In this document: one piece after another, positions 44,181 through 56,500 of the stretch
Numbering within the stretch: position 1 is the stretch's first letter
Layout: the number at the start of each line of letters is the position of its first letter
Origin: Cristatella mucedo
Lineage: Eukaryota; Bryozoa; Phylactolaemata; Cristatellidae
Direction of reading: 5' to 3'
Assembly: GCA_009760855.2 (NCBI GenBank)
Contig: WPIO01000004.1
Coordinates: forward strand, 12,761,001-12,825,000
Length of the DNA stretch: 64,000 nt
Program-made: the position numbers and the translations under genes
Notes under the pieces: generated by a model
Seen by the model: only the letters and a program-made list of their open reading frames with translations
What the model was told of the DNA's origin: nothing
Database searches by the model: none

Positions 44181-47100
44181 ATACACATGCATGCACATGT
44201 ATGCTCGTTAAATACAGACACACAGGTGTGGCAAGTATGGTTTGGTATGACATGTGGGTGCTTATTCTGCTGTTTTGTGGTTCTTGCATATTCTAAGCAC
44301 TAAGTAACAATTAGGCATCTCGAGTCATCAGTATGAATTAAGTGTGTGGGCTGTTTGAAGTTAACCCATCAGAGCTATGGCAGGGGCATTGGCTTCTTGT
44401 GAGGTATCCTTCAGAGCTAAGATGTGTACGAGTACACAAGCTTATATAACGGTTTGGCATGATCAAGCAGTTGCCATGTAGACAATACAATATATACAAA
44501 TTTATTCTTAATTTGAATAGCATCCTAAGAGAATTTAATCTCTATCTAGCTGATTTAACAGTCTCTTTTTGTATAGCAACAGAAGAACCTTTACGGCTAC
44601 CACCACCACTTACAATGGCGATAAAGGACCACCCACCGTAGGATTCGAACCCACGACCTCGGGGCCGAGGTCGTGAAAAGCAACCGCCTTACCTAGTGAG
44701 CCATTACGGCTCATCCAGGCACAACAAAGCATAATTCAGAAGACCCTCGCTATTCACAGGCCAAGTCTGCAACATTTTTTGACAATAGCGAGGCTTCGCT
44801 TTAGACTAGCATACATTCTCACTAATCGCGCGACCACTCCACCTCTGACAGCTGCTCACTAGCTACTGCTAAACAAGCAAAAGCTGCTGGCTGTGCACCT
44901 ATGAGGCAAAAATCCAAGTAATTCAGCTAAAGCCTGACAATGTGATGTGTCACACAACGATAGACTAATGCCTTCGGAGTAGAACAGCTTCTGGATTGAA
45001 GCTCGGGCCACCAGACGCTTAATAGCATGCTTTAGCCGTCTTCTACAGACGGCCACAAGTTCCTTACACAATTAAAAGACAGCTTATAAGATCATCGTAA
45101 TTGTGGTAGCAGGGCTATCAAAATGCTATTCAAATTTGTGCCCCCTTAATAAGAATACTATTTTTGGCCAAAAAGTCCTAGATTCATTTTGGGTCTCGAA
45201 TGCTGGAGGCACACCACCAAGGTCGAGCCCTTGACGCGGCTCGCGCGTGACATGCATAGGCACCAAGAGCCCGCCGTAGACAAAGCACGAGGGCATCAGC
45301 CGCTGACCCCTGACCTGGCATCATCGAGCCATGCAGGCGGCACAGGCGTCGGCTGCTATGGTTACCACTGTAGCATGGGCAGTGCAGCTACGTACCTTCT
45401 AGAATTTTCGGCATCAGAAAGGCTAAAAGTGGTAGCAGAAGCAGCCACTTCGGCTTCCGGCTTCACTGCCTGACCATTCTTGCCGACCCGGATGCCCAAG
45501 CTGCCGCCGCCTCCACCAACACCGCCTCCTCGAGCTAGCTTTTCAGCCACCACCTTCCCAATGCTGGTTTCGATTTCATACTGCGTTCCGCTTCTGTCTC
45601 CAGACTTCGGTCTTGAAGCTGGCAGTGAGCGAGAGAGTGAGAGCCACTTCCAGACGAGCATGCACAATTTTTCGGGGCGCTAAAGCAAGATATCTCCTGC
45701 CTGCGTGGGCAAAACAGGAGGTGAGCAACAGCCAATGAAGGTGGCACACAGCAGGTTAGCTGCACCGCTCCGTATTCTTTCATCAGCCAAAGCAGGCAGC
45801 ACACATGCGATGTCAAGTCGGGCTTGCCAGCCACTCGCTTCGGGAGTTTGTTAACAATTGGCGACGCCTCCTGCATGTACGCACGGCCACAGCACAGCAA
45901 AACAGGCGTGCCAGGTTGATGTGCTGCCGAGGCACTCAGCACATGCAGCAGCTGCGCATCGGCCAAAAAACAGCATCGGCACATAGCGAGCGCTTGCGTG
46001 CACATTAGATAGGCCGTTGCTGGTGCTCGACAGTGTGAACGACGCCGCCGAAGCTTACTGAACGCATCCACGACATTAGCCGAGCTGCTTCCGAAGGGCA
46101 CCCAGTGAAGAGCTACGACCTTGCTCCTACCCGCGGCAAGTGGCGTGTCCTGTGGATTAAGCGCCCTGCCCTCGTCTTTGCGGTGCCGCTCAATGAGCCG
46201 CGACACGGACTCAAGCAGCAGCTGAGCCCCCACAAGGTCAGCATCTAGAGACAGAGACGACGCACAAGTCATTGGCGGCAGGCAAGGAGGAAGAGGAGGA
46301 GAGAGGGGAGGAGGAGGAGGACGAGGAGGAGCAGGAGTTGGAGCAGGTGGAAGGGGAGGAGGAGTTGCAGAAGCTAAGGACAGAGGGAGCTGCCACTTGA
46401 GGGGTGGAGACTGCTTGAAGAGTCAAGCTGCAAGCATTGACCCCTATTTCAGCAGGTCCTCGAGGCAGACTGGAACGTTGAGTAGCAGTCCGTTGTATAT
46501 TGTCGCAGTGCAGCACTGTCATTCGAAGACCGTTGCTTGCTGCCGCTGTTTCAAGCACGGCAGCACTAATTGAGGCTGCGATGGTGTGCATACAAAGCTG
46601 AAAGGCACTCACACACATGCATACACGCACAAACTCTCTCTTGCACACACAGACCATGCCTACACGTGAGCATGAGCTCAAACTCACGGGAATGCTCTCG
46701 TATGAAGCAAGTTAGCACTGATGTAGATATCCCAGAGGCCTGTCTGTCTCGGCAATTCTACAGCACACATTTCAGTGGTGGCTCAACCAAGAAAAAGATT
46801 TAGATCTCTTAAGGCACCATAACATACTTCTATATCATTATTATGGCTATATTTATTATTATTACTACCAATTAAATGGTAGACCTATCCCGATTGCAGA
46901 GGTTAGCCGCTCTGAGACAGTGGAGTGGCTTGCACCAACTCTAGCTTACTCCCGGCATGCACCCACTCTCGGCATACGCCCATATTTATCTTAAATGATA
47001 AGGCATTCTAGGCTACTTCCGGATGAAACATCACTCGCTGGAGTGCTTCAGCAGGTAACACAAGTATGGCAAAAGGAAAAAGCATCGGAACAGCAAGACA

Positions 47101-50100
47101 TGCAAATAAATGCAGAAAACGGCGGTGAGCACCTGTTACGCCACAATGCACCTTGCTACTGCTGCACCTGCTATGCCACTTGCAAGCTAGTACAGTCGGC
47201 CGGCTTTTGCTTTGAACTTCTGCCATCCGGTACATGGAATAAGAATGACCATACTAGTGGCCTAAAAGAACTAAAACTTTATCCAGGTGCTTAAAAACTC
47301 CTCAGTGGAAGAGAATTAATAACCAAGGATTACTGACGTGCATGGTATCAAGTATGTAAAAGCAAACAAGTAGCAGTATATTACAGCAAACACGAAGAAA
47401 TTTCTGGATACCGGTTAGTAGGACCCCTGGAAAGTCACACACACTAAATCGTACTCAGATACCCGTGCAAAGCGCACCAAAACGTATGTTCGTTTGGGTA
47501 AAGGGAAAGCTGACAGGATCAGATTCTTCTTTAACTGAGACTTAACGGATGAAAGGTTTTCGAATGTGGTGACCGTAGCCGGAAGCAAGCTCCAGACTTT
47601 TGGTGAATATGAGCCGAAGGCTCGACCACTAAATTATTTCAATTTAGCGCAGGAGACAGGAGATGGTTCCATTCGAGGAGTGGATGGTGTGAGAGCACAA
47701 TACCGGTAGCAATAAGGTCGGCTAGTGCACGTGAGTGAAGCAACCTATAAATCAGAGAGAGGGTCTCAACAAATTGATTAGATGCTGAATAGATAGAAAG
47801 GCAGTGAAGCTCAGACATAATTAATATGATGTGACAGCTACATCGTTGGCGACAGACCAGACAAGCAGCAGAGTCTTGCAACAGTTGCAGACAATTACAG
47901 ACATATGCCAAGAGGCCTGAATAAAGTGACTTGCAGTAATCTAGACATGATGTCACAAACATGTGAAGTGGTTTGGCTGTCATACTCTAATCTAAGCATG
48001 CCTTGGTTTTGGCGATGTGCCTTAGCTAAAAGTAGACCGATCTACCAGAGGAGGGAATGAGCTCATCCAATTTTAATTCGCTTTAGAATAGCATGCCTAA
48101 ATTTCGGGCAGACGTCATGGAAGTGATTCTAGATGAACCAATTTTGATGGTGACGTCTTCTTACTTTTTGGCGATACTAGGTCTGACAATAAGTATCAAA
48201 TTTGTCACATCATCTTTATGCTGAAGGAAGTTAGCAGCCATCCAAGTACGAATGTAGCCAGTGCAAGCTGCATGGGACGACATTTGCACGAGAATAGCCA
48301 CTAACTTCCTGAAGCTTAATGATGATAAGACCAAGCTAATATGCATGAGTACATCTGGAGTCACTCAAAAGTTGGAAGACCTCACCATCAAGCATGGTTC
48401 ATCTAGTATCACGGCAGTGACATCTACGTAAGCTATTCGGATTGCTATTTAGATAGAACCTTCCGTTTATTGCCATTTAATGTCTCATTCGGCTGTTTAC
48501 CAATAAGGTTCATTGACACTCCAGCAAAGCTGACAAAAGTGCCACTGCCATAATAATAATAATAATAATAGCACTACATTTGTAATACATTACAATACTA
48601 GTACATTTGTATAGCACCCTCAGAGAACTTAATCTCTTTCTAAAAACACGCCTATTTAGGACAGCATTTAGTGGGTCCCTGTGATTCGTCCTTCATGTGC
48701 TTATGCGTGCTGACACTGTGCATGCTGCCACTAACCACATTTGCATGCTGACCCTGTGCATGCCACCCCTAACCATGTTATTCATTTTGTTTGTTTATCA
48801 AGCATGATATTGTTCACCATTCAATTGCATTTCCCTTTGCAGCAAACGTAAAGCGCCTAGAGAGAGATTGAGTTCTCTGAGGGCGCTTTATCAAGTGCAT
48901 TATTATTATTATTGCATTATTATTATTACTAGGCACTTTAAATTAGCTACAAAGGAAGCATGATCGAATGGTTAATGGCAGCATGCTCAATGTCAACAAC
49001 ACACAAAGAACGATTCTATGGACCCGCTAAATGCTGGAATAAATAGGTTGAGTTTTTAGCTTCTTTTTAAATGTCGCCAAGTCAGGGAATGTCCCGACGT
49101 CGGGAGTATGAGCACACTGCTCATCATATTTTGCCTAATCCATTTTGGCAACATTTTAGATCTAAATTGATGCGACCTTCAGCTCTAAGGCAACGATAAC
49201 GGTTACAGCCAGCTTCAGTTCCTAGAAAAGCTCCAAATGCTTCATATAAGACTAAAGCATACACATTTAAAAATGTCACATATTGAAGGAATGAAACAAA
49301 TAAATTCCGAGTTTGAACGTTCCGTGGGAATGGGGTAAGAACCGGTGAAGTCACCACAGACAATCCTGTAAAATGAATTGCAGCAGGAAAAATATATGCA
49401 AACTCGCTTAGCTGTGGCAAATCAATGCTACCTCGGCAGCAGTTCCCTACAGATAATGAAGCTCACGATGCTTATACATGATTCAACGCACACACACCGA
49501 CAGATATTTTAGAAATGTATTTATTGTACATAATGCAAGCTGAAACAAAAATGTAAATTATCCATTAAGGAATTATAGAGCTCACCTAGGGTCGAATCCA
49601 TCACCGGTTGTTTCACCCAAGTGTGCAGCTTTTTACGAACAGCTGGCGACTGTGACAATGATCTCCTACATAGAAGTAATCAAAGTCTCCATAAAGGAGA
49701 GGACGCAAGGAATCGTATAAATTAGAAGGAAGCAAGCCGAAAAAATAAAATACAATCGCTCAAGACAATGTCTCTGTACAAGACGATCAAGATACCAAAC
49801 ACCATGAAACCAAATGTTCACCTTAAAAAGCTGCTGCTGCTGAATAGTTGCTGCCGAAGGCTTGTACGCTCGATTTAATTCAGTAGAATCTTGACAAATA
49901 CGCATGCAACTAAATGCAGCACATGGCAGTGTATTAGGACAAGCAATTAAAGGTGGAATCAGGAAATAAGCCTTTGAGCCCTCAGTAAGTCGAGCAGGCA
50001 GTGGTGCTTGAGGCTGCTGGCCCTAGGGCTTCTACAGCGCTGGCAGAACGTTGCCTTAACCGTTCAAATACACCTTGCCAGTGATAGCAATCACAGGCCT

Positions 50101-52199
50101 AGTGCTGCTGCCTTAATGCCAAAGGGAAATACCGTTGGCTCCGAAACGATGGCGAGCTCTTCGTTTCGTCAGAGGTCAGACCGTGATTTGATACGAGATC
50201 GAAAGTTGAAGTGCCTCTCGGTCCACAGTCGTCACTGTCTATGGGTATGGACAGTGTTGGTCGGATCTGCTTGAAATTGTACTGCTGCTCAAGATCTGAG
50301 AGCGGTTGTCTCTGTTAAAGAGCGACACACGAATCGTAGCATCAAACAAGAAAGAAAGTTCAACGGTAATTACATCCACACTGCAACACAATTAGTACGA
50401 CTAACGCTTGCACACTCATTCTCACAAGGAGGTGAAGCTCCACAACCCGATGAACGGCTACGGACGGCTAGGAAATGGCTACAACAGGTAATGCATCCGC
50501 AGCTGTGCACAACTAAACAGAAAGCGATCCCGGGTGGCCTGCTGCCTTCTCTTCCCCCGATCGGTGGCAGAGGTAGACGAATTTGTAGACTCGTGCATGT
50601 CAAGGCTTGCCATGCACAAAGTCCTGAACGAGCAATCACTAAAAGCCAACTCAATTTCCGAACCCATTTGGGCATGCATACCAAAGTGGGCAAAGAGAAG
50701 ATGAGAGAAAACGAATGGGTACTGAACAACAGTCGGCTCTCGGTGAACAGAGCTGCTCAAAAAAAAGAAGGGTCATCAGCCACCTTGGCGACAGACTAAC
50801 AAAGAAATAAAAGGCATAGATTTCAGCAGCAGTTTACAAAGGCAACAGTACACTCCACTGGCTTGTTCCACCGAGGTCTCTGCAACCACGAGAGGCACAA
50901 AAGACAATATGTGCCCATGACCATAAAGAACACACAACGAGACCAACACCCTGGGCTCTCGAATAGGTTTGGTACCCAAATGAAAGCACTTAGCAGGGCA
51001 GCGTGCATAATGGGACTAATTAGCCTATGACGCAAAGCTGTTGCCAGCCTGCCGGGTCCTACACTGTCATGGTTGGCCAGAGAAAATGTTGAGGGCAACC
51101 TTCGGTGCTAGGTGGTGCCCAGCACCGAAGGTGCTTGAGAGGAGGGATCTAATACGGGTATACAAAACTGCCGGTCGGTGGCTCGGTCGTGCAGCTCTCC
51201 ATGGTCCAGAAATGGGTCACTTCAGAGTGGTCATTTCTGCCCCAAAACGGCATGTGGCTGGGATTTGGATAAGAACTTAAGGAGTGGATGGCGGCAGGGG
51301 AGTAAAAACGACAACGATCGGCTGAAATAGCAGCCTCATTCATATAGCAGAATAAAGCAGCTGCTAAAGAGCATCAGCAGCTTTCATCCCCGTATTTTGT
51401 AGGCAGTACAAAAATTGTTTCAGTACAAGGATCTTACCGATCGACTGAGACCAACAGAGAAAGAGCCGGATGCAGGAAAGCAAAGCCGAAGGGACTCATT
51501 CGGTGCTGGGGGCGGCATGGTACAGTAAACCGCATCACGGTAAACCGGATAACAGTACCATAGCCGTGCAGCCGATTTCTTCAAGCCTTCGAGCATTGGC
51601 AACAGTTACTTTTTAGCTTCTTACATCAGACTGCAAAAGTGACTTCTGCAATTCTCGAACGTAAAAAAAATAAAAATAATAATACTAGCTGATCAAACAG
51701 CCTCATCTATAGACTGGCAGAAGAGTCTCAACGACTATCACCACGGCTTGCCCTTTGCAATAAAGGATCGCCCACTGCAGGATTCAAACCACGACCTCGG
51801 GCATGAAGAGCAAGCACCTATCTCCTGGGCTATCATGGCAAAGCAGTCAATCCCTGTACCGATTTTGACTTTTCCTTACATGTCATCCTTTGCCACCACT
51901 TCTTTGCAATTAACCTCACCGACTATTTGCTTACGCTAGCTATACTTTTCAATTGTTGAGATGCTTGCCATTAGCCATCGATTGCTCCGAAAGGGCCGGG
52001 GCTTTCACTGAGGCAGAGAAAATTGTCTAGCATAGCATTCATTTAGTCCTGAGTGTTGGGCTTCCAACAAATAGCAAATGTGAAGCGCCTAGAAAGAGAT
52101 TGAGTTCTCTGAGGGCGCTTTATCAAGTGCATTATTATTATTATTATATGCATAACATTATACGTTGCTCGTTTGCTTAATAAGGGAATACAATACTCC

Positions 52200-52282
<83 letters not shown>

Positions 52283-53043
52283 GCTGGACGGCCAGCAATG
52301 ATGTGATGCCTAGTAGTGGTCGAGAAACAGCACGAGCTGGGTGTGCTTACCAAGTAAATAACAATAATATTGCAAAGACATTTGTATAGCACCCTAATAA
52401 AACTAAATCTCTCATGTCAATATAGTTATTGAAAACATGAACAGCATAGTATGCGGAAGCATACAAAGGACAATTCACATGAACCTAGTAATGCTTTGAG
52501 AAACAGGCACATTTTTAGGTTCTTTTCAAATGCCACCTGGTCTGGGAATCTAGAGGTCAGTTTCGAGTGAGTTCCAGGCTTTCGGAGTATAGGAATGGAA
52601 GGTATCTAAAGGAATTTGATGTTGTCTATAGGAATAGCTAAGCGACTTGAGTGAGCTTTATGATGCCTGGCCTGATTTGGAAGTAGTTCGGATAGGGCAG
52701 CCATATCCAACACCAGCAGCAGTGGCCTGCTGGCTTTTTTCGGTATGTAGGCTGAAGAAAGATAATGCAGGGACCTAAAAGTGAGAAACAAAGCCTTGAA
52801 GTCGATTGGCTGCTTGAAGAGGATTGAGTAGATAAGGTGGGACAAGAAAATGTGTGCCACTGCACCCAGGTGACACTGCTTGCTCATCTAGCATTCACAG
52901 AAGGCAGGGTGGTCGTGGTCGTCCACCATCCTTCCAGCAGGCTCACCTTCTCATACTTGCGTATGACCTGTCTGGATTTTTCCTCAGCACAAGCGATGCC
53001 TTTCACGTATTTCTCTGCCATATGTTGTGTATCACTGGTGAAC
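42328..53043 (-). CDS. Unrecognised multi-exon gene (eight exons found)
   Basis: Minus-strand exons in transcription order: 53043-52947, 50721-50483, 49909-49822, 46597 to about 46442 (3' limit unresolved), 46244-46131, 45618-45396, 43912-43795 and 42510-42328. Each has AG before and GT after. Phases agree at every junction I could test (53043/50721, 50483/49909, 49822/46597, 46131/45618, 45396/43912, 43795/42510), which is unlikely by chance. Only 46442/46244 is unresolved, and both gene ends are missing. The product is mainly helical: MAEKYVKGIACAEEKSRQ, YPFVFSHLLFAHFGM, LCMHTIAASISAAVLETAAA, ADLVGAQLLLESVSRLIERH, a Gly-rich linker and HLQTLASLLMAQQPLSLEDA. I do not recognise the family and assign no function. 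Introns carry SINE2, LINE A ends and a long (CA)n. Confidence 0.55.
43370..43470. repeat. Mixed (CA)n/(TA)n/(TG)n microsatellite
   Basis: An alternating purine-pyrimidine stretch of ACATATAC-type units followed by GTGTGTGC. It lies inside an intron of the minus-strand gene. Confidence 0.75.
43553..43710 (-). repeat. LINE A 3' end fragment
   Basis: AGAGAACTTAATCTCCTTCT followed by 3' UTR landmarks (TTAGAGGTGACATGCACAGG). It stops about 85 bp before exon 43795-43912. Confidence 0.75.
43795..43912 (-). CDS. Unknown gene exon
   Basis: The acceptor ATATATTTCAG and donor GTC|GTGAGT. One base completes the Ser codon left at 45396, then 39 codons starting HLQTLASLLMAQQPLSLEDA and ending VAEPV. Confidence 0.6.
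44101..44178 (+). repeat. (CA)n microsatellite
   Basis: About 39 uninterrupted dinucleotide units; it makes artificial His/Thr and Val/Cys ORFs. Confidence 0.95.
44540..44716 (-). repeat. SINE2 copy
   Basis: Full-length minus-strand copy: body CCTTTACGGCTACCACCACC, B-box complement GGATTCGAACCCACGACC, head complement AAGCAACCGCCTTACCTAGT. It is preceded by a LINE A-type tail remnant (CATCCTAAGAGAATTTAATC) at about 44519-44545. Confidence 0.75.
45396..45618 (-). CDS. Unknown gene exon with Gly-rich linker
   Basis: The acceptor TCACTGCCAG and donor AGAAG|GTACGT. Two bases complete the codon left at 46131. It contains QYEIETSIGKVVAEKLARGG, a run of Gly, LGIRVGKNGQ and FSLSDAENS. Confidence 0.6.
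46131..46244 (-). CDS. Unknown gene exon
   Basis: The acceptor GTCTCTGTCTCTAG after a long polypyrimidine tract and the donor GCGG|GTAGGA. It encodes an amphipathic helix ADLVGAQLLLESVSRLIERH followed by RALNPQDTPLAA. The other frames lack a protein-like pattern. Confidence 0.5.
46442..46597 (-). CDS. Unknown gene exon, 3' end uncertain
   Basis: The acceptor GTGCCTTTCAG gives a phase-0 start encoding LCMHTIAASISAAVLETAAA, then NGLRMTVLHCDNIQ. No phase-1 donor that would join the next exon is convincing, so the right-hand limit is only indicative. Confidence 0.45.
47300..48430 (-). mobile_element. LINE C/A-type fragment, decayed
   Basis: Minus-strand RT C-terminal remnants: the part at 47330-47640 is like the family C pieces at 30.7 and 38.9 kb, followed by an A-like tract (KSLYSGLLAYVCNCLQLLQD, AACLVCRQRCSCHI). 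Numerous stops. Confidence 0.55.
48560..48640 (-). repeat. LINE A tail fragment
   Basis: (ATT)n complement, then AGCACCCTCAGAGAACTTAA and TCTCTTTCTA. It is immediately followed by a copy in the opposite orientation. Confidence 0.75.
48641..48920 (+). repeat. LINE A 3' UTR and tail
   Basis: A close match to the LINE A 3' UTR (TTTAGGACAGCATTTAGTGG, TGTGCTTATGCGTGCTGACA, GCAGCAAACGTAAAGCGCCT) ending in (ATT)n. With the preceding minus-strand tail it makes an inverted pair. Confidence 0.85.
48921..49110 (-). repeat. LINE A 3' end fragment
   Basis: CTAGGCACTTTAAATTAGCT and GCATGATCGAATGGTTAATG, then a 3' UTR/RT end, minus orientation. It is the third LINE A end in 550 bp. Confidence 0.7.
49822..49909 (-). 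CDS. Unknown gene exon
   Basis: The acceptor GCTGCATTTAG and donor AAG|GTGAAC. One base completes the codon left at 50483, then 29 codons including CMRICQDSTELNRAYKPSAA and a short Gln run. Confidence 0.5.
50483..50721 (-). CDS. Unknown gene exon
   Basis: The acceptor GTTGTTCAG and a weak donor TGTT|GTAGCC. It encodes YPFVFSHLLFAHFGMHAQMG, then a polar linker (NSSTSATDRGKRRQQATRD) and RFLFSCAQLRMHYL. The phase fits both neighbours. Confidence 0.5.
51685..51842 (-). repeat. SINE2 copy, diverged
   Basis: The body ACGACTATCACCACGGCTTG and head complement CAAACCACGACCTCGGGCAT match SINE2 with gaps. Confidence 0.65.
52070..52150 (+). repeat. LINE A tail
   Basis: GTGAAGCGCCTAGAAAGAGA, then TTGAGTTCTCTGAGGGCGCT and an (ATT)n run, plus orientation. 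Confidence 0.8.
52199..52281 (+). repeat. (TC)n microsatellite
   Basis: About 41 dinucleotide units with one early interruption. Confidence 0.95.
52375..52830 (-). mobile_element. LINE A 3' fragment
   Basis: The tail (AGCACCCTAATAAAACTAAA), 3' UTR and last RT codons (complement of SRPLLLVLDMAALSELLPNQ-like sequence) in minus orientation, about 70 bp before the exon at 52947. Confidence 0.6.
52947..53043 (-). CDS. Unknown gene, first exon found
   Basis: The acceptor GGCTGCATTGCAG and donor AAG|GTGAGC. After one base, 32 codons: FTSDTQHMAEKYVKGIACAE, then a charged helix ending RKYEK. The acceptor means at least one upstream exon exists; none was found to the window edge. Confidence 0.6.
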
Positions 53044-53273
53044 CTGCAATGCAGCCAGGTTGACAGTAGTAATGGGAGAGGATGCAATAAAGGCAACATG
53101 TTGCCACCAAGTAAAAAATGAACATTTGCTATGACGATTGGATGAATGGAACTACTTTTGGTGAGACTGCCCCGGATTATCGAGGCTGGGCCCAAGGTCT
53201 GCAGTACTTGGACAGCAAGGCGGTAGGATTACCTACAGGATTACCTACTAAACAAATGCAAATGCATGCATGA

Positions 53274-53291
53274 ACACACACACACACACAC

Positions 53292-53336
<45 letters not shown>

Positions 53337-53370
53337 AACACAAAATACACACACACACACACACACACGT
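53274..53370 (+). repeat. (CA)n microsatellite cluster
   Basis: Two (CA)n runs separated by AAACACAAACACAAAATACA; they cause long spurious ORFs on both strands. Confidence 0.95.
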
Positions 53371-53599
53371 CTGCACACAAGCTCACTCTTATGTCCATGT
53401 CCGCACGCGCACATGCATACACACACATACGTGTGCGTGCATGTGCACATGCACGCACACATGCACACGCATGCACGCATGGAAGGGGAGACCGCAAAGA
53501 GACAGAATGTCAGTGCAGTGTAAAATTCATTCAGCAAAAGTCCAAACTAGCCTTCGATTACTTCATATGCTCTATACAGACCTGTTACTAATTCACGTA

Positions 53600-56500
53600 T
53601 AACACTTTTAAGGGCAGTAGTAACAAAAAAGTACTAGGCTAGCAGGAACAAAAAGTACTAGGCCAAAGGTATAACTTTCTTGTTCCGGAAAACGTAATAT
53701 CATGATCGCACCAAAGTAAAAATTGTGAGCTGAAGACGACGCTGTTAGATTCTTGTTTACTTTCATCACACACCATCAAACGGCTATACACGTCTTAAGT
53801 TTTAACGCTTTGCTATATGATATTGAGCAGAGACTTTGTTAATTCTAAGCACGTCTGTCAACGTGGGTGAGTTGCTAGGATTAGCTCTCGTTTCTGTGCA
53901 TCTGGATTTCATCTGCCGTGGACGGCAAGGCATCATTCTTTCGATCTGATGCGACGAATCTCTTGGGGATGTGGAAGCAGTATGAAAATCCGACTAAAGA
54001 GAAAGCCAAATTTACATTTTGTAAGTGTCCGTCACAAATGTCATACGATTTTTCGGATCACAACATGTGAAAGTTCAACAGACTCGCGGAAAAATATTAA
54101 TCACCGGCCGCTTGATAATGTAAGTTCTTGCAAGCTCAAGATGCTGCACGCAATTTAAATGCACACTGCAGTACAGGAATTGATAAGTTGGCAGAGGGCT
54201 AGACCACTCTGAATGATGAGCAATTGACAAAGCAAACGTAGTTACCCGGTGTTTCTGACAGGCATTTACAAGCTCAGTCGTGGGCATGAACAAATTTATC
54301 TACGACTAGATGACAAAAACATCGGTTGATAAATTTCGATCCACCCACTTTGGTGAATCCAAGGAATACGATGCTAAATTAATGAGTTGACTATGAGTGG
54401 GCACATGCTCGGGAAGATCGAGGTCGTATGCATTCAGTCACTCACACTTGTAGCCAAACAAAAGCCGACCACATAAACCCTGGTCCTAGCGGCTGCTCAA
54501 ATCAGATGATCGCATTTGACGGTCGCAAAAAGGAATTAGACTTACCTTCAGACAGGACGCCTTGCAGCAGCCCAGATGAGGCTTTCTACTGAAGTTGTCT
54601 CTACAACGGAGGGTCACCGATTCAAAGGTCCGAAAGCAAGTAGGACCTTTCTCGCAACAAAGCAATCACATGCTGGTGTTCGTGACCAACAGCCATTATC
54701 GGATTACTTCTGAGGCTAACTGCCTGGTGTCACGCCTGGCGCGAGTAAGGGCGGCCCACCCCTTCAGTGGTTCCAGCATTGGAGCTAGGCCCACCGTGCT
54801 GGCGCTAGGTTTTATCCTTGACCTTTCTGGTTGCCATAACAACACCGAACTCGTTCGAGGTTTTCTAGTACCAGCTCTTTAATACTATTACGGTGCCCTG
54901 GCTTAATATGTCAACGGAAGGCTTGTTAACACACTTCAAATTTAGTCATTGTAAGGTGACTGTTTCCAGCCTGGGCGATGCCTCGGGCCTAGGCCGGGGC
55001 ATCACCCGAGGAAGCGGCAAAGGACGATTCGTACTGCAATAGCGACGATTTACCAACACATTTAACTGGCATACATTTAATTAGCCGTTTCATTTACAGA
55101 AAGCCATATTGGTCGCAGGTCACTCGTCAAGTCGGACCCGGCAATGGCAATCGAACAAATGAAGTGCGCAACGTAAGACCACCGATACCAATGGAGAGCC
55201 GCTGGCCTATTATGAAATGCTCTCATTGTTGACGCCGCTTTAGCGTGAAAAGGCAAATTAAAGGGAATGTATTTAGGTTAAAGCGCATTCTTTATATATT
55301 TACCCACTGTTTAAGATAAATGTAGTTCCGGATACGTTTGTCGGAATATCAGCTAACGAAGCTTCGCCGTAGATTGTAGAAGCCTTTCTGAAACAGCAAG
55401 TGACCAAAAAAGAATAATAACTAGTAAATACAAAGAGACACTCTGATTAAGCATAGCAGGCGTGGATTATTCAAAAATTGAGATTGATCATTTTCAATAT
55501 AAGAACCCGATCTGATCCAAACATGTCACAGAACTTCAAACGCAGATTCGTACCTACAGGGTATTTTATGGAGGCACCGGCCACTACGCGTTCTCGAAAT
55601 TTTTTCTAACGGAACTGTTAGAACAGCCCTATTATAAAGTAAGGTCATCTGAGAGTGAAAACCCCATAGAAACTTTAGTCGCAATAAATCAAGCTACATT
55701 CATAAAGGATTGCAGTTCGAAATTGATGAAGGAATGCTAGGCGCAGCGTTAAGTACACTGTAAGTATGATAAAAAAAGGTGAGGTGATTTAACAACCTCA
55801 TTTATGTTATGTACATGAGTGATTAAGAGCAATTAATTACTGGCTTCGAAACTCAAATAAATCCCAATTTGTGTGCAAGCATCGGGGCAATTTAAAATTG
55901 GTGGCCCGCTTGTTTTAATGAGGGGGCCTGGGGGCTAGTGATTCGGACGCGCACTCTGATCCGACTTGTAAGCGGTACGTCTTTCAGTTAGCTCAGACTT
56001 TATGAGATAGAGTGCCTAGATAGACGAGTTCGCTTATAACGCTGTTAGTATGCCACAAAGGGTGAGATAACTCGCACATTTTGCGTACGATCATGTTCTC
56101 AGGCAAAGAAGACTCGTGAGCTATTAGTGTAAAAAAAAGAAGCAGGGCCGGCGCTTCCTCAAGGCGAACCAGGCAATCGCCTCTGGGGCGCTGGGCTAAG
56201 AAGAGGCTAGAAAAAACCCCAGAAAAAACTAGAAAACTCAAACACAGCTATCTTATGGTAAGGTGTTAATAACTGACACCAAGCAACTTTACATGTCAAA
56301 ACTTTTTGGCAGCTTATTGAATAGATATCATAGAAAGCGGCACGAAGGATTATCCTAGCAGTGCACGAGTGCGGAGCGGCGGAGAAACTGTTTGCAGTGG
56401 AGGTGAGTGCTAGAGGGTTTTTTTGGGCAGGTCGACGACCTCGTTCCTTTGGCGCATTGGTCTTCTGGTAAAACGGCTGCAAAAGGCATGTGAAAGAACT

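Noticed and set aside
49124-49420. Minus-strand 98-codon ORF (LFVSFLQYVTFLNVYALVLY) as an exon
   Set aside because: It has an acceptor-like AG but the phase after 49822 leads to a stop, and no domain is visible.
53177-53602. Val/Cys- and Thr/His-rich ORFs
   Set aside because: They are translations of (CA)n runs, as are those at 43989-44296.
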